NCBI GenBank assembly: GCA_022813625.1
Contig: JAKLMB010000004.1
Location: 1,054,001-1,118,000, forward strand
DNA from: Aaosphaeria pasadenensis
Lineage: Eukaryota; Ascomycota; Dothideomycetes; Pleosporales
Length of the DNA stretch: 64,000 nt
Direction of reading: 5' to 3'
Every line of letters begins with the position of its first letter. Positions within the stretch are counted from its first letter, which is position 1. The position numbers and the translations under genes were made by a program. Shown in pieces: positions 9,716 to 22,518 of this stretch. The notes under the pieces are model-generated. The model ran no database searches and was not told the origin of the DNA. It saw only the letters and a program-made list of their open reading frames with translations.

Positions 9716-12280
9716 ATGGACGATCTACTTCCGTCCTACCAGAGCGTGGTCAGCCAGAACCCTTGGGAGCTAGTCGCGCCCTATCTTCTTTCCGACGACT
9801 TATGCTCTGCGGCATTGGTCTGCCACAAATGGCACGAGATATTCACGCCTCAGCTCTGGGGTAATCCTGCATCTCACTTTGGAGTGCAGAACGACACTGT
9901 GTACGGTACGGCCACTAGCACGATAGAACTCCACTATTTAGTGTAACATAAGATACTGACAACCCCCTCAGTGGCCTTGACGCGCTTCAAGCGGACGTTA
10001 ACCTGGGCTCGCCTGAGCGTTCGAGAGTTGACGCACACGCTGCATCTACCGCCAGCCCATGCTCAGATCTACGGAGGCCCTCACGCAGAATGGCTCCGTG
10101 ACTGTCTGGAACGACTACCCCGACTACAGTCCCTCATCGTGGACGGCCTGCCTTTCTTCGACCATGCAGCCCTCCTCATGCTGCGCCATTCCAGCCAGTG
10201 GTGGGCGTCAACCCATCTGAATGCGTTCCCGAGCTTCGCGCTGCGACTCCTCGACGCATCGGGATGCATCAATGCGACGTCGTTTGGACTGGCCACGGCG
10301 TTTCGTCACTTCCCGGAACTGATCTCCCTCGACCTGTCGCGGACTCTCGCAGCGAGGGACGAGGATGTGTTCAGCCAGCTGTGCCGCCTGCGGAACCTCC
10401 GAGTGCTGAGGATGAGGAAGCTGGGACTCCGCGACCCGGACCTCGACCGCATCGCCAAAGTCATCGGCACGAAGGTGCGCAGCCTGGACGTGAGCGACAA
10501 CGTCCACCTGACCGACAAATCAGCGCGGAAGCTGCTGGACTTCTGCGTCCGAGAGGTGAGCATGAACGACCCGCTCCGTCGCCAGCTTCCCGATAGCGCG
10601 GCGTGGGAAGCCGGCGGGAAGGAGACGGAGATCTTCGGCACGGAAAACCTCGACGTGCATCTCAGGAACAAACTCACCGGGGGCTTCGTCGGCAGCCTTG
10701 CTATTGAGCAGGCGCCTGATGTGGGTGTCACGCATCTGTACATCTCGGGGAATAGCTTCACGGTTGAGGGCGTGTCCGGCTTGCTAAGGGCGCGGAGGCT
10801 CCAGGTGTTGGACATTGGCACTTTGCCGGTCGTCATGAAGCGTCCGTACAGTGATGAGGGGGAGGAAGATATCGTGCTTCCTGGTGTCGAGAAGCTCACG
10901 CCTGTGCTTGCCGACGGTGTAGCGAAGAAGTTGGCATATTTGAGGGTTCACTACTCCATCATCACGAAAGACGGCCCGAGTGATCCGTTGCCTTCGCCGC
11001 GGGTTGAGTTAGATGCTGGGCATGTGCATGCCGAAATGCCAGCGCGAGATTTGCACGAACTTGCGGTGCAGACGCCGCCTGAGATGGAGCTCGAGGCAGA
11101 GCAGAGTCAGATCCACGAACTCCCTGCAGAACCTGTAGGGCCGGTCGAACTCCCGGCACATTCACTCGTCGGTGCAATGGCTGGCATGAGTGGACTGGGT
11201 AAGAACTCGTCGACGACAGACACGCCGCCCCCAGCCATCGAAGTCATTCCAGAGCCTACCATCGTGAAGAGCGGACCAGCGCATGCACCCGAACCTGTCT
11301 TCCTCGGGCAAGAAGACACACCCCTGAGTCCCGCTCGAGACGCAAGAGGGAGGCTCTCCCCAGTGTCACCAATGACCCCCTTCCCCAACATCACCGACGA
11401 GATTCCCAACGGACAAGCACCATCACCAACACATCTCCAAACCCCACCCACGCGATCCCGCCACAACTCAACCCACTACGTCGAAGACCGCCGCACCCGC
11501 CTCGACATGCGGTACGCACAATCCCCGCGCCTCCACCCAGGCATGCTCCCCAAAGCCCACACCCTCGTCCTCACAGACGTCCCAACCACAACCCCCTCCC
11601 GCGAACTCATCGACCGCCTCATCCACTTCATCACCTCCGCCGCCGAAGAATCCGCCATCGCGCTGCTCCGCGCACACCACACGTACACGCTCCCACCCGG
11701 CCGCACGCGCACGACCGCAGAGAAACAACACGCAAGCACCATCTTCGCGCTCCGCCGCATCGTCCTCGAAATGGCGCCCCCTGCCCCTGCCCCCTCCTCG
11801 TCCAACAACAAGAAAACGTCAAGTGGATGGCACGCCCCGCCCACGAAATCCTCAACCGAAGACCCCGACTCGGAAGCCTTCTGGCACGCCGCCGCCCACG
11901 ACTTCTCCTTCTTCACAGACGACGAGTGCGGTCTTCCCCCCACGCCCTCACACCACCTCCCCCTCGCAGCCATGGACGGCCTCATGCTCGCCCCGTCTTC
12001 CCCCTCTGCCTCTTCATCCCTCCCCCCTCCCAATCCCGACGCAGGGGGTGGAAAAGTGAAGATGTACGACACCATATCCGAACTCGCCAGATTCCGTAAG
12101 GACAGGAAAGCAGCGTACGACGCAGCCCGCGCTGCTGCACCGCCTGGAACAGATGTCTTCGTCGAGGGGCACTGGGACGGGAGGGTTACGATCGTGAGGA
12201 GGAACGGTGGTGGGGAGGGGGAGGAGGGGGAGGAGGATTATTATGGGAATAGGTTTGAGGGGGGGTGGCTTTACCGCTAA
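9716..12280 (+). CDS. F-box and leucine-rich-repeat protein
   Basis: Exons 9716-9905 and 9972-12280; 832 residues. The 66-bp intron (GTACGG...CTCAG) is in phase and joins VY to VALTRFKR. Residues 10-55 form an F-box (NPWELVAPYLL, then LVCHKWHEIF), which would bind Skp1 in an SCF ubiquitin ligase. Leucine-rich repeats follow at about 120-300 (for example LRNLRVLRMRKLGL and VRSLDVSDNVHLT). The middle (about 360-530) is Pro/Ser-rich and probably disordered. The conserved-looking C-terminus contains a TISELARFRKDRKAAYDAA segment followed by a Gly/Glu-rich tail. Such proteins usually select substrates for ubiquitination; the substrate cannot be told from the sequence. The second half has very high G/C at third positions. 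Confidence 0.85.
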
Positions 12281-13463
12281 TCAAAGACCCAACATCTCTC
12301 AACCCTCTCTGTGGGTGTTTTTTTTGGGTTTGATTTGATTTGATTTTTCGTTTGAATTTCTTTTTTAGGTTTGGGATTGGGTGTGGGTTTGGTAGAGGGA
12401 TGGTTGGTTGGTGAGGTTGATATATAGATGGATACCCCCTTTTTCTTGTCTTCTCTTTTCTTTCTTCAGGTTAGGTACGTGGTTTGAGGTGGCTTTTGGT
12501 TTGGAAGTTATCGGATAGTGGTGGGTTTGGTTGGGTAAGATGGATATCATGATAACGATTTATGATAGATAGATCGAATTAGGTAGATAGATAAATTTAT
12601 ATCGAAACATTGGGTATATAAAACACACACCAGCACCACACACAACGTCCATATTGAACCAATAGTTCGATGGAAATGGTATCCTTCTACACACCACGAC
12701 CACCACCCCTCCTCGTTGCCTTGTAACACCTTTATTTGATGCTTAAAGTGTACCTATAATCCAAGTTTCTATTATTCTAGATTCTTGCATAATTCTGTTT
12801 TCTAGTATCAAGAAGATGGTGGCACAAAATCTACAGTGTACACCGCAGCTATTTTTGGTGATATTAATCTTGCTTGGAATAATTATCTACCTACCTACCA
12901 AAGTGCTTGGAAGATAATAGTTAGAGATACTCTTGATATTTGGGTTTGTTGATAATACCCGTAGATGATAACAATGCGGACAAAACTGTCGGTAACCGTC
13001 GGTATGTTATAATAGACTGAACATACTGAACCTCATTTAGTGAAGCATTTAATGAAGCCATTCGTGTGCAGGATCCTACAAGATGATTCAATATGTCACT
13101 AACTGAAATAGGTCTAGGTAATTACTGCCGTGCGCTCATGGCAAGCGCCCACTTACTTCCCCGCGACCCACCAAAAAACCGAACTGCAGCAATTGCGACC
13201 TTCGACGTTGGCGACATGCAATAAGTCCATTCAACACCACATCACACTCCTTTTCCTTGCTGCCAAACTGTTGTACTGGGTGTTCGTCCTATTGTTCGCC
13301 CTGTTCTCACTTTTCTACCATAATTCGCCAAACGCCTTGCTTCTGGATGGTTTCACTAACCTTCCTTTGTCGTCCTGCAGCCCTGGTACCGGTGGTTGTC
13401 CCAGTACCGAGCGACCACTAATTCGACGCGACGCGACGACAGCACTCCCACGCGACGCCTCTC
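12281..13463. other. A/T-rich intergenic region
   Basis: No gene is seen. G/T-rich at 12.3-12.55 kb and A/T-rich to about 13.1 kb, then the leader of the next gene. A T-rich acceptor-like sequence ending CTGCAG near 13380 could mark a 5'UTR intron end. Confidence 0.5.
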
Positions 13464-16400
13464 ATGGAAGATGTCCTCGAACCCTGGCTCGTAAACGACA
13501 TTCCCGTTGAGCTACACCAGGGCCGAGATTGGTTAAAAACCCGCATTGAACGGAAGCTGCAAGGCCTTCCCCCAGAGCCACAAGGCGTGTGGTCGGGGCT
13601 GTACGCAGATAGTGGAAGCTTCCTCGACGTCACACCTTTAGAATTGGAACCTGGCAAGCATCCCCGTCTGCAAATCTCACAGGTAAATTATCTTATCTTT
13701 GAACAGATCAGAACACGTCTCGAAATGCAATGGCTAACTCGTCCGTGATTAGGTATCTCCACTTCGGCTCACTGATGGTAAATACTTCGTTGAAGCTGAT
13801 GTCACACCTACGTGCTTGCAAGACCTCGCCGCTCGCTACCCATTGCTGTCGTCCAGTAGTGTGCTAGAGAGTCAGCACATTCTCTCCATCCGAAAATTCT
13901 CTATCAGGTGGAGCTCCTGGGGCCCGTCTGATCAAGCACTTCGTCTCATCATTCACGCTGCGGATCTTGAACCGCTTAATCTGCATGTCATTGGCGCTCA
14001 CGAGCTCCAGCCCCTGGTATCGAACCCGATCATTGTAAAAGTCTTGGAGAAATTAAAAGAGACCAGGGAAACAGAAGAGAGGATCTTCCGCACGGAGGAG
14101 CCTACTCCAGATGCCGAAATGGGCTGTGAAAAGTCGAACATCGAACGCAACGTTGATGTGAGCTCAATCGGCACTCAGGATCCTACCACTCAAAATGATA
14201 CGACATATTTTGGTACGCAATTTGTGCCGTTCAACAATAACGCGTCCCTTGGAACTATAGGAAAGCCTAAAGGAGACGAGGCGACGGCCGAGAAGGTGCA
14301 ACCGTCCCAACATGCGCAGGTACCAAAATCAGATAGCGGCCGGCAAAGTAAACCCATCTCCAATTTGCTTGCACTACTAGATCGAAACAAGAAGCCACCT
14401 GTTGGAGGCCAGCAGTCTGCTAATCCAAAAGATGAATCTCGGGCCTCAATCCCAGAAAACAAGGTTGAACAACCACACGGGGACCAGGCGAGTTTAGCAA
14501 AGGACACTGAATCATTGCCAAACTCAAACCATCAGGAACCTGCAAGCAAACAAAAGCCAGACCGTGACTCTACATCAGGCGACCATCAAGTCGTTGATGG
14601 AAACGTAGATGAACCAGCCCTCCCAAGTGACGCCAATTTCGAGCCAGCATGGATGGCGGGTTGGACTTTCAATGCTACATCTACAGAAGTCTCGAGAGAC
14701 CAGGCCAAGCTGCTGGCTATGCCTCAGACGTGGCACAAGCCGGAGCCAGGTCACAAATATCCCGTGGGCAACATTCCGATTGAGATATATAATGAAATTG
14801 CGGAACAGATTGCCGCCTCTAACCAAGGAAATGAAGCTACTGACGAGGACCCAGCTTCCGACGAAGCAGATCAGGATGATGATCAAGGTGCACAGCCTGA
14901 TATTGACGGGGACATGGAAGGCTCGGAAGCAATGGTCATCGATGATGATGATAGTGACAACGATGACGAATCAATTGACGATATGCCCTCGAGCGATATT
15001 CCTTGGTCGTTATCCTCACCTCCCCAGGCACCACCAATGCCTCAGTTGCTTCAGATACGCAGACCAGCGCTTCCACCGGACTCTAGTTTTGAGGCATCCA
15101 TACAGACACGAGAGGATGAGCGCCTAAATCAAAAAAGCATACCACCACGTACTCCCTCGGTCCCAACCCCTATAGATGTGCTACCCCCTGCATCGTCACC
15201 ACCAGGTGTACCTCAAATCGAATCGGATAATGATGAAGACATGGAACTCGAAGTGCCACAAGGTCTGGGTGAAGACACTATACAAACCTCCGGCCGCATA
15301 CAACCTCTCATGAAGTCGCAGGACCAAGGTGTGGCTAAGGAATTAATACCACAAGCTACAATCCAAGTTAAGGAAACCCCTTACTCAAAGGCGAAAATTG
15401 GCACTACTAGTAATGAGCCCAACCAGACATCATCCGCACCAGATCACGACTCGAGTGGAGAAACCAAGAACACATCTTCTACGTCGGTCGTTCCTGGGAC
15501 TTATCAAGAACCGTCTTCGTCTCATGAGCATGTTTCACTCATCCCTGCTCCAGGCACGGAACAGGCTGTCGACGATGAGAATGCGGATGATTACATGGAT
15601 ATTGACGAGGACCTGGCCATGAATGAAGTGCCCATTCGCCATAACGAGGCCGATACCATCTCCCATATTGAAGTGGCCAGGAGCTCACCTATTATTCATT
15701 CCGACGAAAGAGTATCACCGGACCAGCCTGATACATCTAAAGCAAATGCCCAAGACATCTTGTCCAAGAGAAAGCTTTCCGAATCCCCAACAAAATCTGA
15801 TTTTCACAAAGCAAAGAAGAGACAGAAAGAGATCAAGGTCCGTCTACTTGATTTCAAGTCGCGGCCACCTCCTACTCAAGAGTTGGCCGAGTCTTTTGAC
15901 GAGGATAGGAAGGCTGCAACGGATAGGATCAGAGATGACCGCATTAGACATATCAGCGCGGTCACTCTGCCAGATGCAAATGGATCGGAGCAACCTGAAG
16001 ACTCGGAGAGCATAATGCAGATTGATACGGAGTCTGAACTAAATCAAACGATCGCGATGTCAGTGCGAAATGTGGAAAACAAGCAACAAGCCGCCGATCC
16101 TGATTACAGCCCAAGTGCGTCCCCTCGCCCCTATGGCCATCCGATCCGGTCTACTCCTGGGACTCATCACGCAACAGGTGACAACTTTATTCGGGATTCT
16201 CCAGGAGGAAACATCGAAGAGGGCTCTCCTATATTCCTTGACCCACAAGGTGATGGCAGAGCCCCTTCAGTACCAGCGGCACAGAAACCATCAACCCCCG
16301 AACCAAGACGACAAGTTCAGCTGCCTACTCATCCTGCCAAGCCTACTGAAGGTGTATCTAGCCTGCTGACCACTATGCCATCCACACAACAGCAATCTTC

Positions 16401-17271
16401 GAATGCTGTCTATGAAGCATTCAAGAAAGCATATCCAGAATACAAGGCAGATCTGAAACACTTCACCAAGCTATGCACAGAGATGTATGAGCTAGAACAG
16501 CGTGATCAGATGGTACCTAAGTATCAGTGGGATGACTACCTGATCAGACATCGAACAGATTACAAGAAGTTCATGCAGCAATGGATCGCGGATGATAATG
16601 ATATCGAAGACATTGAGCCATACCATCGGTTCTACAAGAACACTATAGAGGACGTGATCTACAAGAAGGGTGTTGTGAAAGACGTCGACACGCTCGAACG
16701 CGTTGTGACCCCGCACAAGATCGACTGGGTTGAGCGCATTGCAATATCGGAATACCGTAAAGCTGGACTCCCCCTGCCAGCATATATAACGAAGGAACTG
16801 GAGAAAGAAGATGGTGCGCAACTTGGCAAGGACGCCGCATATTCTCCGCTGGGGAGACAGGACAGCCTGCCGAGGTCAGAACAGTTACAGATTCCAATGA
16901 CATCAGAGCGATCCCCCAAAACTAGGCGCAGTCTTCCTTGGACAGCCAGCCAACCGGGTACGCCCTCCATGCGTAGTTCACCATTTGCCGGACAAAAGCT
17001 TCCACACGAAGGTCGGGCTTCGGAATTGAGACCGAATCTGAGGCTACAACAACCGAACGTATATAGCTCCCCCGCCGCGAGGCAAGAAGAACATCGTTCA
17101 TCTAGTCGAGGTCAACCAGCAGAAGGGTCGTTACAAGACGCAGCCGCTTTAGGACTGTTGCCGGAGGCCTCATCGACCGGAAACGCGTTCCGGGACTTCT
17201 CCTTCGGCTTCCAGAGACTGACTTCTTTCACCGGCTTGATGAAGGAAAGTACAGATGACGATATCCAATAA
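13464..17271 (+). CDS. Candidate telomere shelterin protein, TPP1/Tpz1 (Est3-fold) family
   Basis: Exons 13464-13682 and 13753-17271; 1245 residues. The 70-bp intron is in phase 0. Residues 1-180 resemble the N-terminal OB fold of TPP1/Est3 proteins (LEPWLVNDIPVEL, then LRLTDGKYFVEADVTP and a long beta-strand region). About 190-950 is a low-complexity linker rich in Ser, Pro, Glu and Asp, with an acidic run near 470 (IDDDDSDNDDESIDD). A compact second conserved block at about 957-1060 (AFKKAYPEYKADLKHF, then WDDYLIRH) is rich in aromatic and charged residues; I recall a similar block in other Pezizomycotina proteins of this type. The family recruits telomerase and bridges single- and double-strand telomere proteins. 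The assignment rests on pattern recognition of the N-terminus and overall layout, so it is moderate. A nuclear disordered scaffold of another kind is the alternative. Confidence 0.6.
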
Positions 17272-18055
17272 ACATCCCCCTCGAACGTGACTAACCTCCC
17301 TCTAGGCAACAAAAGATGATCATCCCCACAACGTAGCATCCAGACCTTCCATCGAGCAGAAAAGAAACTTCAATGTGCTGGATTGGTCACACGATCGTTG
17401 CTAGGGCAAATGACATCCTTTACGACCATGTCCTTCCGGAATCTTACGCTTCGTACAATGTGTGCGTCTTAGGATTTTCTCGAGTTCGACTTCAAGACGA
17501 TTTTGTTGCATTTGTGTCAATAGGGGCGTTCATGGGAGGTGTTTCACATGTTTTATCTATTCCATGCTTTCCTTAGGAAGCTGTTTTACCGCCAACATGA
17601 TACCCAATTGAGTTCCCGTTCGGGATGAAAAAGCATAGAACGGTATTCAATGTAGCTAGCTGCTTGTACTTTCTTTCAATACCCACACCCTCTCTCTCTG
17701 TCATTCAAAACATACAGCTGCATATGGATGTCGATACCTTGTACCGTGTTTTACTATCACAGGGACTGGCTGAACTGTATACATATGTTACGATTCTCTC
17801 GTACGTTACAGATGATGATGTCTTTTGGAATTCTAATGAGGTGGTGTTTCAGGAAATATGATGGATGATTGATCGATTGTACAGGAAAATATGCGTGATG
17901 AGAGAGAAAAAGAAAAGAAAAAGGTTCTACTACGATTTATATCAAACACCCCGCCATTTGCTATGCTGACTCTGACTGACTCCGTCCGCTCCGCCCGGTC
18001 CAATACTTACATGCATACATAACGTACTATACAGAAACCAATGAAGGTGAAGACT
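17272..18055. other. Convergent intergenic region
   Basis: Shared 3' region between the TPP1-like gene (+) and kynurenine 3-monooxygenase (-). No gene is seen; it is A/T-rich with small open frames that lack coding bias. Confidence 0.6.
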
Positions 18056-19657
18056 CTATCCCTGAACCCTTTGTAGCAACTCCGACCCCCGTCTCGCGAC
18101 CCAGCAAATGCTCTTCAAAACGCCCATCTTGACCCTCTCGGCACCACCCGCCCTGACGAAAAACGCCCCCGACACCGCCGCCGAAGCCAGCGCCAACCCA
18201 ACGACGCCATTCAGAATCCTCGCCTGGCGCTGCGCTCGGTCCTGCACCTCAGAGTACCTCATGTTGCTGAACGTGACCCGCGAGTACTGCGTCGCCCATC
18301 CGAACCCCGGCACCCACAGATCCAGCGTCTCCTCGATCCACTTGCGGACGAGGTACAGCGGGCGCTTGACGTCCGTCGCCATCTCCGCGTAGTTGCGCAG
18401 CGCGAGGTCGTTGATGGTGTGGGCGTCGGAGACGCGCTGGCGGGAGTACTCGTCGAGGGCTTTTGCGCGCTGGGAGGGCGGGTGCCGGTCGAGGATCTCG
18501 AAGAGCACGCGGACGTCTTCGAGGCCTGCGTTCATGCCTTGTCCGTAGAAGGGGACCATGGCGTGGGCGGCGTCGCCGACGATGACGCCCGTGGAGGAGT
18601 AGTGGTAGGGAGAGCATTTTATGGAGATGAGGGGGAGGTGCGGGTTGGACTTGTACTGGTCTTCGAGTTCGAGGGGGGAGATGAGGTCGGGCACGACGCC
18701 GGGGAACTTGGTGGTGAAGAAGTCGAGGATGTCGGTGGTGGTGTCGAGGGCTTGGAAGTTGGCGCGGGTGGAGAAGAGGGTCGCCGTGAAGGATTTGTCG
18801 AGGTTGGGGAGTGCGATGAACATGGATTCGTCTTGCGGCCAGATGTGGAGGTAGTTGGGCGGGATGCGGAAGTCTCCTGTGGTTTCGGACGGCGGGATGT
18901 GGAATTGGCACCAGAGTTTGTCGATGTATTGTTGTTGGTAGGACATCGGGACGAACTTCATCATGTGGTAGCGGACGGCGGAGTGGGCGCCATCCGCGCC
19001 GATGATGAAGGAGAAGCCGACCTGGATTTCAATGGCGCGGGCGGCGTTCGTGGTTTGGCGTTCGAACCATGCTGTGCGTGATCTGAAGTCGATGCCGGTG
19101 AGTTTATGTGAAAAGTGAATGGTGACGTTGGGCATAGATTCCAGATGGTCCAAAAGGGCAGTGTTCAGTCCCGTTCGGTCCATGGCTAGGAGTTTCTAGG
19201 AAGGTGAATTGGTGAGCACGTGACGTGGGTGGGTATAGCCATTGGCTGGGCGAGCTTACTTTGCCGCGAGCATCGTACAATTGGGCCTCACGGATGTATT
19301 TGCCATTCTTCTGGACATGGATCATGCGGCCTTGCATGGGAAAGGTTTCCGAGAGGACCGACTCCACAATCTCGGGCAGGGCAGTTTCTCGCAGAGAGTT
19401 GATGCCCCGTTCTGAGAGCGCCAGGTTGATGGACTTGGCAAAGTTCAGAGGAGTGGTTTGGGGATCGCGTAGATCTATTTCCTTGAGGTAAGCATCCATG
19501 CATAAGATTTGAGTTCGTTTGCCGACATCAGAACTGGTGGGGTTGGTATACCAGGTCGTAATTCGTAGATTTCTACAATGTGGCCCCGCGCTGCTGCATA
19601 CAGAGCAGCTAGAGATCCTACAGGCCCAGCGCCTACGACAATAAATCTTTCCGGCAT
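18056..19657 (-). CDS. BNA4: Kynurenine 3-monooxygenase
   Basis: Exons (5' to 3') 19657-19552, 19474-19260, 19195-18056; 486 residues. This FAD- and NADPH-dependent hydroxylase of the outer mitochondrial membrane converts kynurenine to 3-hydroxykynurenine in de novo NAD synthesis. Seen: dinucleotide-binding GAGPVG at 9-14, the family signature ELRPDLRDP followed by NFAKSINLALSERG (recovered only after removing the 77-bp intron, which ends GAAATAG), the FAD motif GADGAHSAVR, and GDAAHAMVPFYGQGMNAG. The C-terminus carries a hydrophobic stretch (GVVGLALASAAVSGAFFV) consistent with membrane anchoring. Length is normal for the family. Intron 2 (19196-19259) contains CACGTGACG. The gene is divergent from methionine aminopeptidase 1, sharing a 631-bp upstream region; no other NAD-pathway gene is nearby. 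Confidence 0.95.
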
Positions 19658-20288
19658 GTTTGCGATTGATTATTGGGATTCAATGTTGCTTGGGAAACTT
19701 TTACGGTAACGCAATGTGTCAATGTCTAAGAAAAAAAATCGAAAGTATTGTTAGTGTACAACAGCGGAAAGGGTCGCTCCTCCGCGTTCCTCGAGGGCTA
19801 GCAAGGCTGGGACATAGGAATTGAATGAAGCGAAAACGGAGCAAACGAGGATTAACTCTGCTCAAAAGAAAAAAGGCAGATGACTTCCAAAGAGATGACA
19901 GATGAATAGAAATCGGTAGAACGGGAGAATGTATGACCGCAATCGCGGATGGGTGGAGAGAAGGGACCCTCACGTGACATCCCACTTTCCTACGCAATGT
20001 CGCAAACCCACCCATCTGTCGATTCCATGACTAATCATCATTAGTTAGCAAACATCGAGCCTAGCCAATCATGTCAGCTGTGGCGCGCGGGTCTCGTTCG
20101 TCTCGACTCCGTTGTTCTCGGTCGGCGTTCCGCACTACAGAAAACTTTCCGGGCGTTGACTAGCGGAGTACGGCATATCGTTGTCACCTTACGAAGTAGG
20201 ATAAAACCACAATCTTTCTTGGATTCAGGAGTGTACATACTACACTTTCAAATATCCTGCACACTCCTACCCTTAAAATACCCTGAAA
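19658..20288. promoter_or_regulatory. Divergent promoter region of BNA4 and MAP1
   Basis: 631 bp separate the two start codons. An E-box CACGTGAC lies at 19971-19978, the sort of site bound by Cbf1/Pho4-type bHLH factors. Binding is inferred from the sequence only. No gene is seen inside. Confidence 0.45.
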
Positions 20289-21659
20289 ATGGCCACCGAC
20301 GCGCCAGCAGCAGCGCGCAAATGTTTGGGTTGCGACAATGAAGCGAGCTCGCTACAGTGCCCAAATTGCCAGAAGATTGGCAAAGAGAGTTTCTTCTGTT
20401 CACAAGACTGTTTCAAGCGTAACTGGGTAAATATAGCAGAAAATCACCTCGGACACCAGGATCCAGCAATACTAACACGCTTGCGCAGGCCGAACACAAG
20501 AAGCTTCACAAATCGCAAAGTAGTATTCTCCAAAACTTCTTCACACCAAAGGTCGTTTCTCACCCGGATCCAGCTACCGGTCACTTCAACCCCTTCCCAC
20601 AATTCTCCTTCACTGGAAGCCTCAGACCCGTATACCCACTGTCGCCTCGACGAGAGGTCCCCGCGAGCATACAACATCCAGACTACGCAGAGAAGGGCAT
20701 TCCATACTCGGAGCAGAAGATCATTGGCAGGCACAATGTGAAGGTCCTCACACCTAAAGAGCAGGATGGAATGCGAAAGGTGTGCAGATTGGCGCGTGAG
20801 GTTCTCGACATTGCCGCCAGGGCTGCGAAGCCTGGTGTTACGACTGACTACATCGACGAGATCGTTCACAAGGCCTGCTTAGAGCGAGACGTAAGAACAA
20901 ACAATATGACAATGGTATGTGGATTGGAATAGCTTACTGTGGACAGTCCTACCCGTCGCCTCTTAATTACTGCCACTTCCCCAAGTCTGTTTGCACGTCA
21001 CCAAACGAGGTCATCTGCCACGGCATCCCCGATCAGAGAGTCCTGAAAGATGGCGATATTCTGAACATCGATGTCACCCTTTACCACGGCGGCTTCCACG
21101 GCGATTTGAACGAGACATACTACATTGGCGACAAGGCGTTGGCGGATCCTGACTCCGTACGCGTTGTAGAGACGGCACGTGAGTGTCTCGACAAGGCCAT
21201 TGATATCGTCAAGCCGGGCATGCTCTTCCGTGATGCTGGTAACATCATTGAGGCGCATGCGAAGACCAAGAAGTGCAGTGTGATTAAGACCTACTGCGGC
21301 CACGGCATCAACCAACTTTTCCATTGCGCTCCTAACGTTCCACATTATGCCAAGAACAAGGCTATCGGGCAAGCAAAACCTGGACAATGCTTCACTATTG
21401 AACCCATGATCAGTCTGGGCACCTGGAGAGACAAGACCTGGCCTGACGACTGGACCAGTGTTACACAGGATGGCACTCGAACTGCGCAGTTTGGTCAGTC
21501 TTCTTTACGAGGGTGACTATACCTGCATTCGGCTAACATATAACTCTAGAACATACTCTTCTTGTTACCGAAGATGGTGTCGAGATTCTTACTGCAAGGC
21601 TCCCAGATTCCCCTGGAGGCGCTGTACCAATGCCGGTTGCCAATGGCGAGGCTGCTTGA
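20289..21659 (+). CDS. MAP1: Methionine aminopeptidase 1
   Basis: Exons 20289-20426, 20489-20890, 20947-21493, 21550-21659; 398 residues. It removes the initiator methionine from nascent proteins at the ribosome. Seen: an N-terminal zinc-finger region of eukaryotic type I enzymes (CLGC at 12-15, CPNC, CSQDC and paired histidines), then the pita-bread catalytic domain with all five metal ligands: Asp222 and Asp233 (NIDVTLYHGGFHGDL), His299 (CGHGI), Glu332 (FTIEPM) and Glu363 (EHTLLVTEDG). Spacing matches the yeast enzyme closely. The codon for Glu363 is split by intron 3, and the neighbouring frames read into stops, so correct splicing is needed for activity. All introns are 56-62 bp with normal GT-AG ends. 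Confidence 0.96.
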
Positions 21660-22518
21660 ATGGCGATTACAGAGCGTCCGCGAACATTCTTCTGAGGTTT
21701 GACATAAGCATCATGATATCCCCCAACTCCGTGCATGGCAATATGTAGTTGAATGAAGCTCGCATTGGCCTGTTCAATTACCGGGCTTTCTGTTTGGACT
21801 ATTGTGTAACGGATATAGACATCTTGAAACTGAATAGACGAACCGAAACGAAACGAAATGATGAAAGCTTGTCGTTCAACTTACATATGATCGTCTGGTG
21901 TGAAATTCATGTGTACTGTGTAGATAAATAGCTACATAAAACACCAAAGTTATCAGGCGAAGAGGGCTAAAACAATATCAAACTCCATCGCCACAATACT
22001 CGTACGAGTAACTACCTAGCCAACATGCATGGTCATCCATCAGCGAGGCCAGGCCAGACCAGACGAGGCTGTATCCCGGAGTAGATTAATCCGTTCGCGG
22101 AAGCGAGAATGTGCATGGGCCATCATCCACCCGGTCAACAACTGCCCAGTCGAACCTTGGTGCATTTGCACTTCAACTCGTACCAAACGTCATTCAAATA
22201 CATCCTCCAGCCTCTCCTCCTTTCCTCTACCCAGAGTTCAACACACCTAGCTACGCCGCCCGATTTCGCTGTGCTTCTGCCGTATATTAAGATTCTCTAC
22301 GTCATTGTACAAGTATGCTCCACCTGCTACACCCCGCCGCCTGCTAGCTCGCTTTCCCGCCTAGCCCGACAAACCTGCACCACACGATCGTTCCTGACAT
22401 CTGATCCCACACACTGATAACTGACTGCTTGCGCCAGAGCTCTCTACAACCTCCCAACCATCTCCCTCGAATTCTCGAATCAAATTCATCTCAGCTACGC
22501 CGCACATAAACCGCCATA
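21660..22518. other. Intergenic region and ERV14 leader
   Basis: No gene is seen. The right part (22.2-22.5 kb) is C/T-rich and probably the 5' leader of the next gene. Confidence 0.55.

Noticed and set aside
11476..12075. 199-residue minus-strand frame inside the F-box/LRR gene
   Set aside because: Explained by high G/C third positions of the sense gene; no recognisable domain.
18249..19081. Two 220-residue open frames (18249-18911 on minus, 18419-19081 on plus) overlapping BNA4
   Set aside because: They are shadows of the G/C-biased kynurenine 3-monooxygenase exon: low-complexity Arg/His/Pro or Gly/Val/Glu products with no domain.
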